A DNA stretch of 64,000 nucleotides, from assembly GCF_021026345.1 (NCBI RefSeq), contig NZ_JAJNCZ010000013.1, positions 1 through 64,000 of the forward strand, in the 5' to 3' direction. This document shows positions 33,419 to 40,939 of the stretch, in pieces. Each line of letters opens with the position of its first letter. Positions within the stretch are counted from its first letter, which is position 1. The translations under genes were made by a program, and so were the position numbers. Origin of the DNA: Rhizobium sp. GN54. Lineage in GTDB: Bacteria > Pseudomonadota > Alphaproteobacteria > Rhizobiales > Rhizobiaceae. The notes below the pieces were generated by a model that searched no databases, had not been told where the DNA came from, and saw only the letters and a list, made by a program, of their open reading frames with translations.

Positions 33419-34236
33419 GCGGTCACGGCCCCTTCATCCAGTCGGCTTCGGATATAGCGGACATACTCGCCGAACTCCGGCGTCGTCATCATTTCAAGCG
33501 TCCGCGGCCGTGGCAGATCGACATGGACCGCCTCGAGGAATTTCCCCGGGCGCGGCGACATGATGTAGACCACATCGGAAAGCAGCACGGCCTCCGGAAT
33601 CGAATGGGTGATCAAGAAGGCGGTGGCGTTTCGCGAGAGGCAGATGCGCTGCAGCTCGATATTCATGAAATCGCGCGCAAGTTCATCGAGAGCCGAAAAG
33701 GGTTCGTCGAGCAGCAGGACCTGCGGCTCTGTGATCAGCATCCGGCAGATCGACGTGCGCTGTGCCATGCCGCCCGAGAGCTGGCGGGGATAGACCTTGT
33801 CGAAGCCCCTCAGGCCGACCAGTTCGAGGAGCTCCTGCGCTTCCTTGCGGCGTGCCTCGGCGGCAGCCCTGCCGTCACGGATACGGATCGGCAGCAGCAC
33901 GTTGTCCAGCGCGGTCAACCACGGAAACAGCGTTGCCTGCTGGTACATCATTCCGATCTCGCGTCGCGCACCGAGGACGGGCTTCCCATCGAGAATGACG
34001 CTTCCCGTGGACGGTGGGGTCACTCCGGCCATGATCTTCAGCAGCGTGGACTTGCCGCAGCCCGACGGGCCGATCACGGACGAGAAGGAGCCTTCGCGCA
34101 GATCGAGGTCGACGGGGTCGAGGGCGCGGATGCGGCCGAATCCGAAGGATTTCGAGACATTGCGGAGCTGATAGACCGGTCGGGCAAGGGAGTGCCCGAC
34201 CGTTTGCTCCGCCACGGGAGTGGCACTTTGCATCAT
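33415..34236 (-). CDS. ABC transporter ATP-binding protein, SsuB/TauB-like
   Basis: This 273-residue ATPase has Walker A VIGPSGCGKSTLLKIMAGVT, signature LSGGMAQRTSICRMLITEPQ and Walker B VLLLDEPFSALDELARDF. The switch His is in TAFLITHSIPEAVLLSD. The open frame continues upstream over the end of the binding-protein gene. The start was placed at the ATG pair at 34231-34236, immediately after that gene's stop. It energises the importer encoded on either side. Confidence 0.93.
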   Translation of the reverse strand: MMQSATPVAEQTVGHSLARPVYQLRNVSKSFGFGRIRALDPVDLDLREGSFSSVIGPSGCGKSTLLKIMAGVTPPSTGSVILDGKPVLGARREIGMMYQQATLFPWLTALDNVLLPIRIRDGRAAAEARRKEAQELLELVGLRGFDKVYPRQLSGGMAQRTSICRMLITEPQVLLLDEPFSALDELARDFMNIELQRICLSRNATAFLITHSIPEAVLLSDVVYIMSPRPGKFLEAVHVDLPRPRTLEMMTTPEFGEYVRYIRSRLDEGAVTA

Positions 34237-34237
34237 C

Positions 34238-35245
34238 TTATTTGGTCGCGTGCCAGGCGTCGATGAACTGGTTGGTATAGGCCGCTTCGAGATTGTCCAG
34301 CGGCTTGTCGAGGCCGCCACTCGCGACGAGGCTCTCCTGCCATTTCACCCAGGCGCCAGGCGGCATGTAGCCGAAGGGATCCTTGGGATCGACCGGCAGG
34401 GTCCTGCCCTGGATGGCGGTGAGCAGCGCATCGGCGAAGGCAGGGTCTTCGCTCTCCTGTGGGTTGCCGGCAGCGACGTGTTTCAGGGTCGCCTCGCGGT
34501 TGGCCGGGTCGAGGCCGAATTTCGTTCCCCTCACCAGGGCGCGGCCGAACCCTTCTATCGTCCCGGGATTGGCGTCGAGAAACGCCCGGGTCACCGCCCA
34601 ACCGTTGCCGAAATAGTCGAGATAGGGCTCGGGCGTGATTTCGCGCAGCGGAATGCCGCGTGCCGAGATGATGGCTGCATCCGCAACGGCTGCCGCATAG
34701 GCGCCGACTTCCTTGTTGAGGAAGGCTGCCACCGCCGTGCCGCCGTCGCCGATGGCGAGAAATTGATAATCGGCACCGTCCTTCAAGCCCAGATCGTTCA
34801 TGATGCCGCGGGTGAAGCCCACTTCGGCGCCATCGGCCGTTCCAACGCCGATCGTCGCGCCCTTGAGATCGGCAGGGACTTTGGCGGGGGATTCTTCCGG
34901 CACGACGAGGCCGAAGACGGAGCGGCTGAAATGGTTATAGATGAAGACGACGTCTTCGCCGCGGGCGCGCGCGGCCAGAAGCGGTGCCGGGCCCGGCTGG
35001 CCGATATGCCCCTGGCCGGAAGCAAGCAGTTGCAGCACGGAAGCCGAGCCGTTCACCGCCTCGACCTTTACGTTCAGGCCTTCCTCGGCGAAGTAGCCCT
35101 CTCCCACGGCGACATGCAGCGGGTAGACGTTGATGGCAGACGGGTTGGGCACGACGATGGTCAGTTCCTTGACTTCCGCCGATGCGGGCGCCAACGCGCT
35201 CATCGCAAGCAGAAGGGCTGCGCCCATGCGCATTATTCCAATCAT
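34238..35245 (-). CDS. ABC transporter substrate-binding protein, NMT1/SsuA-like
   Basis: This 335-residue periplasmic protein has a signal peptide MRMGAALLLAMSALAPASA. The NMT1/SsuA/TauA fold follows, with YPLHVAVGEGYFAEEGLNVK, LQLLASGQGHIGQPGPAPLL and GATIGVGTADGAEVGFTRGI. GGGAGGAAG precedes the ATG. It is the first gene of an operon with ATPase, permease, GntR and TauE exporter. Members bind sulfonates, nitrate, pyrimidine precursors or aromatic acids, so the ligand is open. The TauE partner makes a sulfonate conceivable. Confidence 0.92.
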   Translation of the reverse strand: MIGIMRMGAALLLAMSALAPASAEVKELTIVVPNPSAINVYPLHVAVGEGYFAEEGLNVKVEAVNGSASVLQLLASGQGHIGQPGPAPLLAARARGEDVVFIYNHFSRSVFGLVVPEESPAKVPADLKGATIGVGTADGAEVGFTRGIMNDLGLKDGADYQFLAIGDGGTAVAAFLNKEVGAYAAAVADAAIISARGIPLREITPEPYLDYFGNGWAVTRAFLDANPGTIEGFGRALVRGTKFGLDPANREATLKHVAAGNPQESEDPAFADALLTAIQGRTLPVDPKDPFGYMPPGAWVKWQESLVASGGLDKPLDNLEAAYTNQFIDAWHATK

Positions 35246-35518
35246 ATCTTCCTCCCTGAAGGGCTTCGCGCCCGCAATGACCTCCGGACCGATACGGTGT
35301 TTTCGCCGTCCCGCCCGGCGTCAGGCCGGCTCCTCTTCCGGCTGACGAGAGGAGCTTGAAGCATACCTTATTCTCTGTCAATCATGAAATAATGTATGAT
35401 TCATGTTGATTGTGAAATCATACATGCTAGCTTCTGACGGCGGTCGGGCCGGTTTCCTGCGTGAGGAGCGCGGGGCCGAGACCCGACGCGACAACGACCG
35501 AGGAGGAGACCAAACCGC
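35246..35518. other. Divergent promoter region between the ABC operon and the FAH-hydrolase gene
   Basis: This 273-base region lies between divergent start codons. The AT-rich core at 35365-35430 holds the operator-like inverted repeat and should contain promoters for both directions. I checked for a TPP-type leader because NMT1-like genes can have one, but saw no conserved core. Confidence 0.55.
35392..35425. promoter_or_regulatory. GntR-type operator, ATGTATGATT-N14-AATCATACAT
   Basis: Perfect 10-base arms lie at 35392-35401 and 35416-35425. A further AATCAT half-site occurs at 35380-35385. The repeat sits in the divergent promoter region of the ABC operon and the hydrolase gene, and a GntR regulator is encoded in the operon. 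Confidence 0.6.
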
Positions 35519-36205
35519 ATGAGCAGCCACGTCATCGACGCACCGAAAGCAGCCACGATTCCGGTCGTCGGCAGCGACAAGACATTCCCGGTTCGCCGCA
35601 TCTACTGCATCGGCCGCAACTATGTCGCCCATGTCGAGGAGATGGGAGGAGACGCCGATCGCGACCCGCCTCTGTTCTTCCAGAAGCCGACGGACGCCGT
35701 CGTCAACAGCGGTGCGACGATCCCCTACCCCACGAAGACATCGAACTACCATCATGAGGTCGAACTCGTTCTGGCGATCGGCAAGGGTGGACGCAACATT
35801 CCCGAAGCCGAAGCCGAATCGCACATCTGGGGCTATGCCGTCGGCCTCGACATGACGCGTCGTGATATTCAGGGCGGTGGCCTGCCATGGGAAATCGCCA
35901 AGTCTTTTGACCATTCCTTCCCGGTGGGGGCTATTACGCCCGTTTCCGAAACCGGCAGGATCGACAAGGGGCGGATCGAGCTGAAAGTGAACGGAAAGGT
36001 GACGCAGGAGTCCGATATCTCGCTGCTCATCTGGCGAATTCCCGAGATCATTTCCCGCCTCTCGGAGTTTTTCGAGCTCCAGCCGGGCGACGTCATCCTG
36101 ACCGGCACACCGCACGGTGTGGGACCGGTGGTGCAGGGCGACAGGCTGGCTGCCACGTTCGCCGGGCTCGCGCCGCTCGAGATCACCATCGGCGCTGCGG
36201 CCTGA
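35519..36205 (+). CDS. Fumarylacetoacetate hydrolase family protein (fumarylpyruvate hydrolase-like)
   Basis: This 228-residue FAH-fold protein carries the metal-binding EVE motif in NYHHEVELVLAIGKGG, the Asp in WGYAVGLDMTRRDIQ and the C-terminal LTGTPHGVGPVVQGDRL. Length and order match fumarylpyruvate/acylpyruvate hydrolases, which cleave a C-C bond of a diketo acid from ring-cleavage pathways. It is divergent from the NMT1-type ABC operon and followed 4 bases later by an RraA-like gene. Together they suggest degradation of an imported aromatic or sugar-derived acid. Confidence 0.9.
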   Translation: MSSHVIDAPKAATIPVVGSDKTFPVRRIYCIGRNYVAHVEEMGGDADRDPPLFFQKPTDAVVNSGATIPYPTKTSNYHHEVELVLAIGKGGRNIPEAEAESHIWGYAVGLDMTRRDIQGGGLPWEIAKSFDHSFPVGAITPVSETGRIDKGRIELKVNGKVTQESDISLLIWRIPEIISRLSEFFELQPGDVILTGTPHGVGPVVQGDRLAATFAGLAPLEITIGAAA

Positions 36206-36209
36206 ACCG

Positions 36210-36866
36210 ATGGGCAGGGCTGCCGATCTCGCCCAAATCCCGCCAGGCCTCCTGGATGAAATGGCCGGATTCGGGACGGCCACGCTCCACGAGGCGGCGG
36301 GCCGGATCGGCGCCCTGCCGGGCGCCATCGCACCTCTGGATCGTCGAATGAGGCTGCGCGGGCGGGCGTTGCCGGTCTTTTCACCGGCCGGCGACAATCT
36401 CGCCGTGCATCGTGCCATCGCCATGGCGCAGCCGGGCGACGTTCTGGTGGTCAGCCACGGCGGCACGCTTTCGCACGGACCCTTCGGCGACATCCTCGCT
36501 CTGGCGGCACAGGCGCGCGGCGTTGCAGGCCTCGTCATCGATGGCGCCGTTCGCGACAGCGACAGTCTTGTTGCGATGAACTTTCCGGTATTTGCGCGCG
36601 GATGCTCGATCCAGGGCACGATCAAGCGCGCTCCGGGCACGGTCGGCGTGCCGGTGCTGATCGGCACCGTCACCATTCACCCCGGCGACGTGGTGATCGG
36701 TGACGCCGACGGAGTCGTCATCCTGCCGGCAGGGCAACTGGCGACCATTCATGCCGCCTCCATAGACCGGTTGGCTGCCGAGGCTGACATGCGCGAGCGG
36801 ATTGCAAACGGAGAGCTGACCCTGGACTTTCTGGGGTTGCGCAAGCTGTTGCCGGGCGACGTGTAG
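36210..36866 (+). CDS. RraA/HMG-aldolase family protein
   Basis: This 218-residue protein resembles the RraA/4-hydroxy-4-methyl-2-oxoglutarate aldolase family. Evidence is HGGTLSHGPFGDILALAAQA, then GVAGLVIDGAVRDSDSLVAM with the DGAVRD substrate-binding motif, and IHPGDVVIGDADGVVILPAG. The start at 36210 lies 4 bases past the FAH stop; the longer frame upstream is a shadow. It probably performs a retro-aldol or oxaloacetate-decarboxylation step. Ribonuclease E regulation is the less likely reading here. Confidence 0.88.
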   Translation: MGRAADLAQIPPGLLDEMAGFGTATLHEAAGRIGALPGAIAPLDRRMRLRGRALPVFSPAGDNLAVHRAIAMAQPGDVLVVSHGGTLSHGPFGDILALAAQARGVAGLVIDGAVRDSDSLVAMNFPVFARGCSIQGTIKRAPGTVGVPVLIGTVTIHPGDVVIGDADGVVILPAGQLATIHAASIDRLAAEADMRERIANGELTLDFLGLRKLLPGDV

Positions 36867-36956
36867 CTGGGGGCGCAGGATTGGCTTGCGTCGCAGGTCG
36901 TCCTTGCGCACAGTGACAGGGCATCATGCCTTGGGGCGCGCGAGCGCGGGATATTC

Positions 36957-37229
36957 ATGACCGGACAGAAACAGGACCAGCTTCACGAGCGGATGACGAT
37001 CCGTGGGGCGGTTGATTCGGCCTCCTTCGTTCCCTGGATCCGGCGTCATGCCGCCAAGCTCGGGCTTCGCCAGGAGATCCGCCATGCCGGTCCCGGCCGG
37101 ATCGAGCTCGACGTGGCGGGACCGGTCGAATTGATCGACATGCTGGAAATGGGTTGCTCGCTCGGTCCGATCGACGTCTGGGTCGAGACGATCACCCGCA
37201 CGCCGGCCGCGGGCGGGACCGGCGGGTGA
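36957..37229 (+). CDS. Acylphosphatase-fold protein lacking catalytic residues
   Basis: This 90-residue protein has the acylphosphatase layout: ERMTIRGAVDSASFVPWIRR, HAAKLGLRQEIRHAGPGRIE and CSLGPIDVWVETITRTPA, with spacing as in the enzymes. In active acylphosphatases the loop reads GxVQGVxFR and the helix start contains a conserved Asn. Here the Arg is replaced (FVPW instead of FRxx) and the Asn position reads His/Ala. It is therefore probably a non-catalytic binding protein. It lies between the RraA-like gene and the Rieske operon, with 90 bases before and 161 after. Confidence 0.7.
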   Translation: MTGQKQDQLHERMTIRGAVDSASFVPWIRRHAAKLGLRQEIRHAGPGRIELDVAGPVELIDMLEMGCSLGPIDVWVETITRTPAAGGTGG

Positions 37230-37257
37230 AATCGATGCTTCTTTTCGGGCGATTTTC

Positions 37258-37286
37258 TTGACTGCCTTTAATTTAATCAATATTGC
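37258..37286 (+). promoter_or_regulatory. Possible promoter of the Rieske/purine operon
   Basis: TTGACT (37258-37263) matches the -35 consensus in five of six bases. Seventeen bases later TATTGC is a weak -10. The surrounding 37240-37300 segment is markedly AT-rich and is the only such stretch before the operon. The -10 call is weak. Confidence 0.35.
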
Positions 37287-37390
37287 CAATGTCGACTAGT
37301 TATGCAAACCTTGTCGCACCTTGGGAACAATGCTGTCGGCCGGTCTTGTCGATCAAGGTTACAGGTTTGAAATCGTTCAGGAATTCAATC

Positions 37391-38044
37391 ATGCTGTCCG
37401 ACCCGACGGGATCGTGGACGCCAGTCGTCCTTTCTGCCGATCTTCCCCCGGGAACCGTGGTGCCAGCGCGGACGCCAGCCGGGCCAATTGCGCTCTGGCG
37501 GAGCGCTTCGGGCCGCCCTTCGGCTTCGGCGGACCGATGTCCGCATCGCGGCATGCGCCTGTCCCATGGTTTCGTGCGCGGCGAGACGCTCTCGTGCATC
37601 TACCACGGCTGGAGCTACGGCCAGGCCGGGAACTGTCTGCGCATTCCGGCCCATCCCGGCCTGGCGCCGCCTGAGACGATCCGTGTGGCGACGCATCCGG
37701 TGGAAGAGGTCGGCGGTGTCCTCTGGGTCGGGGTTGGGGAACCGGCGACACAGCCGCCGCAGCTTGCCGGGCTCGTTCCCCTGCGTTCGCTGCAGGCCCG
37801 CGCGGGCGTTGCGGCGATCGAGGCCGCAGCCGGCGCCAAGGCCGATGCGGACGGCCTGCTGGAGACGACGCAGGGTTCGCAGAAGATCCACCTCCTGCTT
37901 GCCTGCCAGGAACGCGACGAGACGTTGATCCATGTCCTGCTGGAGGGCGAGGGTAGCGTTGCAGAACGTGTCGCCGCGTCGCGCGCGGTCGAAGCGCTGC
38001 GGCGCAAGGCCGAGGCGCTCGAGATGGAGAGGGACGCCCCATGA
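37391..38044 (+). CDS. Stand-alone Rieske [2Fe-2S] protein of a split oxygenase
   Basis: This 217-residue protein has a Rieske centre with ligands Cys50-x-His52 (RCPHRGMRLSHG) and Cys69-x2-His72 (LSCIYHGWSYG). It begins with the oxygenase-type WTPVVLSADLPPGTVVPART. Instead of the catalytic domain that normally follows, it has a 100-residue helical tail of unknown role, and the catalytic half is a separate gene starting in its stop codon (ATGA, 38041-38044). AGGA precedes the ATG at 37391; upstream codons are not Rieske-like. It probably passes electrons to the downstream subunit. No reductase is visible in the window. Confidence 0.85.
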   Translation: MLSDPTGSWTPVVLSADLPPGTVVPARTPAGPIALWRSASGRPSASADRCPHRGMRLSHGFVRGETLSCIYHGWSYGQAGNCLRIPAHPGLAPPETIRVATHPVEEVGGVLWVGVGEPATQPPQLAGLVPLRSLQARAGVAAIEAAAGAKADADGLLETTQGSQKIHLLLACQERDETLIHVLLEGEGSVAERVAASRAVEALRRKAEALEMERDAP

Positions 38045-38883
38045 CGCAGGACGCGATGATCGATGAGTGGTATCCGGTCGGCCTCGTCAGCCGGCTCGAC
38101 GGCAACGGCCGCAAGACGGCGCTGATGGGAGAGCCGATCGAAGTCGCAAGCGATACGGACGGAAGTGCCAGGGTGACGTCCAAGGGGCGCGTGCTCCCCG
38201 TACGTGTCCGCTACGGCCATGTCTGGGCCTCTCTCGGGCAGCCGCAGAAGGAACTTTTCGCCATTCCCGAGGCCGACCAGCCCGGCCGGCGCTTCGTCGA
38301 TGTCGGCGTGGTCCGGGTGCGCTGCTCGCCACTGCGCGCGGTGGAGAATTTCCTCGATATCGCCCACTTTCCCTTCGTGCACACCGACATCCTCGGCTCG
38401 GAGCCGCATACGGAGGTGCAGAATTACAAGGTCGAGATTCGCGAGGATGCGGACGAGGTCTGGGCCACGCAGGTAAAATTCTATCAGCCGCAGGCCGCCA
38501 GGTCGGCAAGCGGCGGCATCACCACGGAATACATGTACCGCGTGCCGGCGCCGACCTGCTCGGTGCTCTACAAGACCTGCCCGCCCCGGCCCGGCGAATG
38601 GGACGTGATCACGCTGTTCGTCCAGCCGCTCGCCGAGGACCTTTGCGACGTGTGGCCGTGGATGGCGCTCTTCGACGACGAAAGCTCGATGACCGACCTC
38701 ATCCATTTCCAGCAGACGATCTTCCTGCAGGACCGGTCGATCCTGGAAAACCAGATCCCGCGGCTTCTGCCGCTCGATCCCGGCATGGAAATTCCGACCC
38801 GGGCGGACCTGACCTCGGTAGCCTACAGGCGGTGGCTGAAGCGCCGCGGCTACACCTATGGTGCACAGCTGGTGGCGCAATGA
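38041..38883 (+). CDS. Rieske oxygenase catalytic subunit without a Rieske domain
   Basis: This 280-residue protein corresponds to the C-terminal catalytic (SRPBCC-fold) half of ring-hydroxylating or N-demethylating Rieske oxygenases. The non-haem iron site is visible as ENFLDIAHFPFVHTD (Asn103, Asp106, His109, His114). The C-terminal QDRSILENQIP matches the EDxxxxExQ region that usually gives the Asp ligand. There is no CxH/CxxH cluster. This is the architecture of NdmC, the Rieske-less 7-methylxanthine N-demethylase subunit of Pseudomonas putida CBB5. It is coupled to the GST gene by ATGA. Confidence 0.85.
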   Translation: MTQDAMIDEWYPVGLVSRLDGNGRKTALMGEPIEVASDTDGSARVTSKGRVLPVRVRYGHVWASLGQPQKELFAIPEADQPGRRFVDVGVVRVRCSPLRAVENFLDIAHFPFVHTDILGSEPHTEVQNYKVEIREDADEVWATQVKFYQPQAARSASGGITTEYMYRVPAPTCSVLYKTCPPRPGEWDVITLFVQPLAEDLCDVWPWMALFDDESSMTDLIHFQQTIFLQDRSILENQIPRLLPLDPGMEIPTRADLTSVAYRRWLKRRGYTYGAQLVAQ

Positions 38884-39539
38884 AGCTCTACGACTACATC
38901 CTCTCGCCGAGCTGCTACAAGGTCCGCCTGATGGCGGCGCTGGCCGGGGTCAAGCTCGATATCCGGCCGGTGGACTTCCACCCCGGCCTCGAGCATCGCG
39001 GCCCGGAACTCATGGCGCTCAATCCGGCGGGCTCCATCCCGATCCTGGAGGACGGCGACCTCGTCCTCACCGAATCCTCCGCCATCCTCGTCTATCTTGC
39101 CGCCAAGGCCGCGCCGGACTGGCTCGGCGGTGATGCGGCGGAAGAGGCGGCGCGCGTGCAGCAATGGCTGTCGTTCTCCGGCCGTCTGACCGCAAGTCTC
39201 GGCGGCGCGCGGCTGCATGAGATGCTGCTGCGCCCTGGCGACATCGGCGCGCTGCAGGCGCAGGGGATCGCCGCCCTTCGCGAGCTGGAAGCCGGCCTTT
39301 TCGAGCAGAGCCTGCGCGGCCAGCGCTTTCTCGTCGCAGACCGGCCGACGGTCGCCGATATCGCCTGCTTTCCCTATGTGGCGCTCGCCCCCGACGGCGG
39401 CGTCTCGCTCGATCCCTATCCTACGATCCGCCGCTGGTCGCGCGCGCTGCGCGCGCTCGACGCTTTCATCGAGATGCCCGGCATCCATCGGCTGCACGAA
39501 CTGAAGCCCGAACCGCACATCGAATCGGGCGAGGCATGA
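38880..39539 (+). CDS. Glutathione S-transferase family protein
   Basis: This 219-residue GST has an N-terminal thioredoxin-like domain (LYDYILSPSCYKVRLMAALA, LNPAGSIPILEDGDLVLTES) and a C-terminal helical domain with RPTVADIACFPYVALAPDGG. The catalytic-type Ser lies in LSPSCYKVR. It is ATGA-coupled to both neighbours. In the caffeine pathway a GST-like protein (NdmE) is a structural part of the NdmCDE complex. By position and partners this one may play that role, although a detoxification role is also possible. Confidence 0.87.
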   Translation: MKLYDYILSPSCYKVRLMAALAGVKLDIRPVDFHPGLEHRGPELMALNPAGSIPILEDGDLVLTESSAILVYLAAKAAPDWLGGDAAEEAARVQQWLSFSGRLTASLGGARLHEMLLRPGDIGALQAQGIAALRELEAGLFEQSLRGQRFLVADRPTVADIACFPYVALAPDGGVSLDPYPTIRRWSRALRALDAFIEMPGIHRLHELKPEPHIESGEA

Positions 39540-40918
39540 TGGCCGGCTACCTTCTGAAGAATTGCGCGGCGGTCATCGTCGACGACGGCACCGGCCCGGC
39601 CGTCCATCGCAATGTCGATCTCCTGACGGAGGGCCCCGCCGTCGCTTCGATCGGCGAAGGGCTTGGCCGGGGCGAACTGCCCGCCGGGACGATCGTGCAG
39701 GATGCCACCGGCTGGTTCGTCTATCCGGGCCTCGTCAACACCCACCATCACTTCTTCCAGTGCTTCGTGCGCAACCGCGCCGAGCTCGACTGGACGAAGC
39801 TGTCGGTCATCGAATGGCTCGATCGGATCTATCCGGTCTTCTCCCGGCTGACGGAGGACTGCTTCTATCATTCCTCCGTCACGGCCATGGCCGAGATGAT
39901 CAAGCACGGCTGCACCACGGCCTTCGACCACCAGTACAATTTCCCTCGCCATGCCGGCAAACGGCTGGTCGATCGCCAGTTCGAGGCGGCGGAACTGCTC
40001 GGCATGCGCTTCCATGCCGGCCGCGGCGGCAATACGCTGCCGAAGGCGGAAGGTTCGACCATTCCGGACGAGATGCTGGAGACGACGGACGAATTCATCG
40101 CCGATTGCGCCCGCCTGATCGACACCTACCACGACACGGGCCGCTTCGGCATGTGCCAGGTCGTGGTCGCGCCCTGCCAGCCGGTCAACTGCTACCGCGA
40201 GACCTTCGTCGAATCGGTTGCGCTTGCGCGCGATCGCGGGGTGCAGATGCACACCCATGTCGGCGAGGGCGAAAGCCCGGTGATCGAAAGCCGCCACGGC
40301 ATGCGCACGGTCGACTATCTCGAAGAGCTTGGTTTTGTCGGCCCGGATGCCTTCTACGCCCATTGCTGGGAACTGACGCACGACGAACTGCGGAGGATGG
40401 CGGCAAGCGGTACCGGCGTGTCGCACTGCCCGGAGCCGGTCTATCTCGTCGGCGCCGAGGTCACCGACATTCCCGCCATGTCGGCCTTCGGCCTGCGGGT
40501 CGGCCTCGGCTGCGACGGTGCTGCCTCGAACGACAACTCCAACCTGATGCACTGCATCCATTCCGCCTACATGCTGCAGTGCCTGGCCGCATCGTCGCGC
40601 ACCCATCCCGTCCCCTCGCCCGCCGATTTCCTCGGCTATGCGACGACGGGAGGTGCCGCCCTTCTCGGCCGTCGCGATATCGGCCGGCTGGCACCCGGCA
40701 TGGCCGCCGATCTCTTTGCGATCGACACGCGGCGCATGGACTATGTCGGCACGCGGCACGATCCGCTGAGCCTGATTGCCAAGGTGGGGATCGGCATGCC
40801 GACCGACATGACCATGATCAACGGCCGCATCGTCTGGCAGAAGGGCGAATTTGCCGGGCTCGACGAAGCCCGGCTGTTCGCCGAGGCCGAGGCCGCGCTC
40901 GCCACCGTCGAATTCTAA
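39536..40918 (+). CDS. 8-oxoguanine deaminase-type amidohydrolase
   Basis: This 460-residue metal-dependent amidohydrolase carries the HxH metal pair in YPGLVNTHHHFFQCF, the third ligand in VQMHTHVGEGESPVIESRHG and the HC/Asp sites in FYAHCWELTHD and GLGCDGAASNDNSNLM. These match the 8-oxoguanine deaminase/hydroxyatrazine hydrolase (AtzB-like) branch. It is coupled by ATGA to the GST gene and followed by a BMP-type ABC transporter. The operon therefore probably imports and deaminates a purine or s-triazine-like base. Exact substrate is unknown. Confidence 0.88.
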   Translation: MMAGYLLKNCAAVIVDDGTGPAVHRNVDLLTEGPAVASIGEGLGRGELPAGTIVQDATGWFVYPGLVNTHHHFFQCFVRNRAELDWTKLSVIEWLDRIYPVFSRLTEDCFYHSSVTAMAEMIKHGCTTAFDHQYNFPRHAGKRLVDRQFEAAELLGMRFHAGRGGNTLPKAEGSTIPDEMLETTDEFIADCARLIDTYHDTGRFGMCQVVVAPCQPVNCYRETFVESVALARDRGVQMHTHVGEGESPVIESRHGMRTVDYLEELGFVGPDAFYAHCWELTHDELRRMAASGTGVSHCPEPVYLVGAEVTDIPAMSAFGLRVGLGCDGAASNDNSNLMHCIHSAYMLQCLAASSRTHPVPSPADFLGYATTGGAALLGRRDIGRLAPGMAADLFAIDTRRMDYVGTRHDPLSLIAKVGIGMPTDMTMINGRIVWQKGEFAGLDEARLFAEAEAALATVEF

Positions 40919-40939
40919 GAACCGAAAAAGGGAACTGAC

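Noticed and set aside
35246-35518. TPP or other riboswitch in front of the NMT1-like binding protein
   Set aside because: The conserved core helices and loops of a TPP element were not found. An operator-like inverted repeat explains the region better.
38041-38883. Naming the catalytic oxygenase ndmC and the GST ndmE
   Set aside because: Architecture matches, but no alignment can be run here, no ndmD-type reductase is present, and substrate evidence is indirect. It is therefore given only as an architectural parallel.
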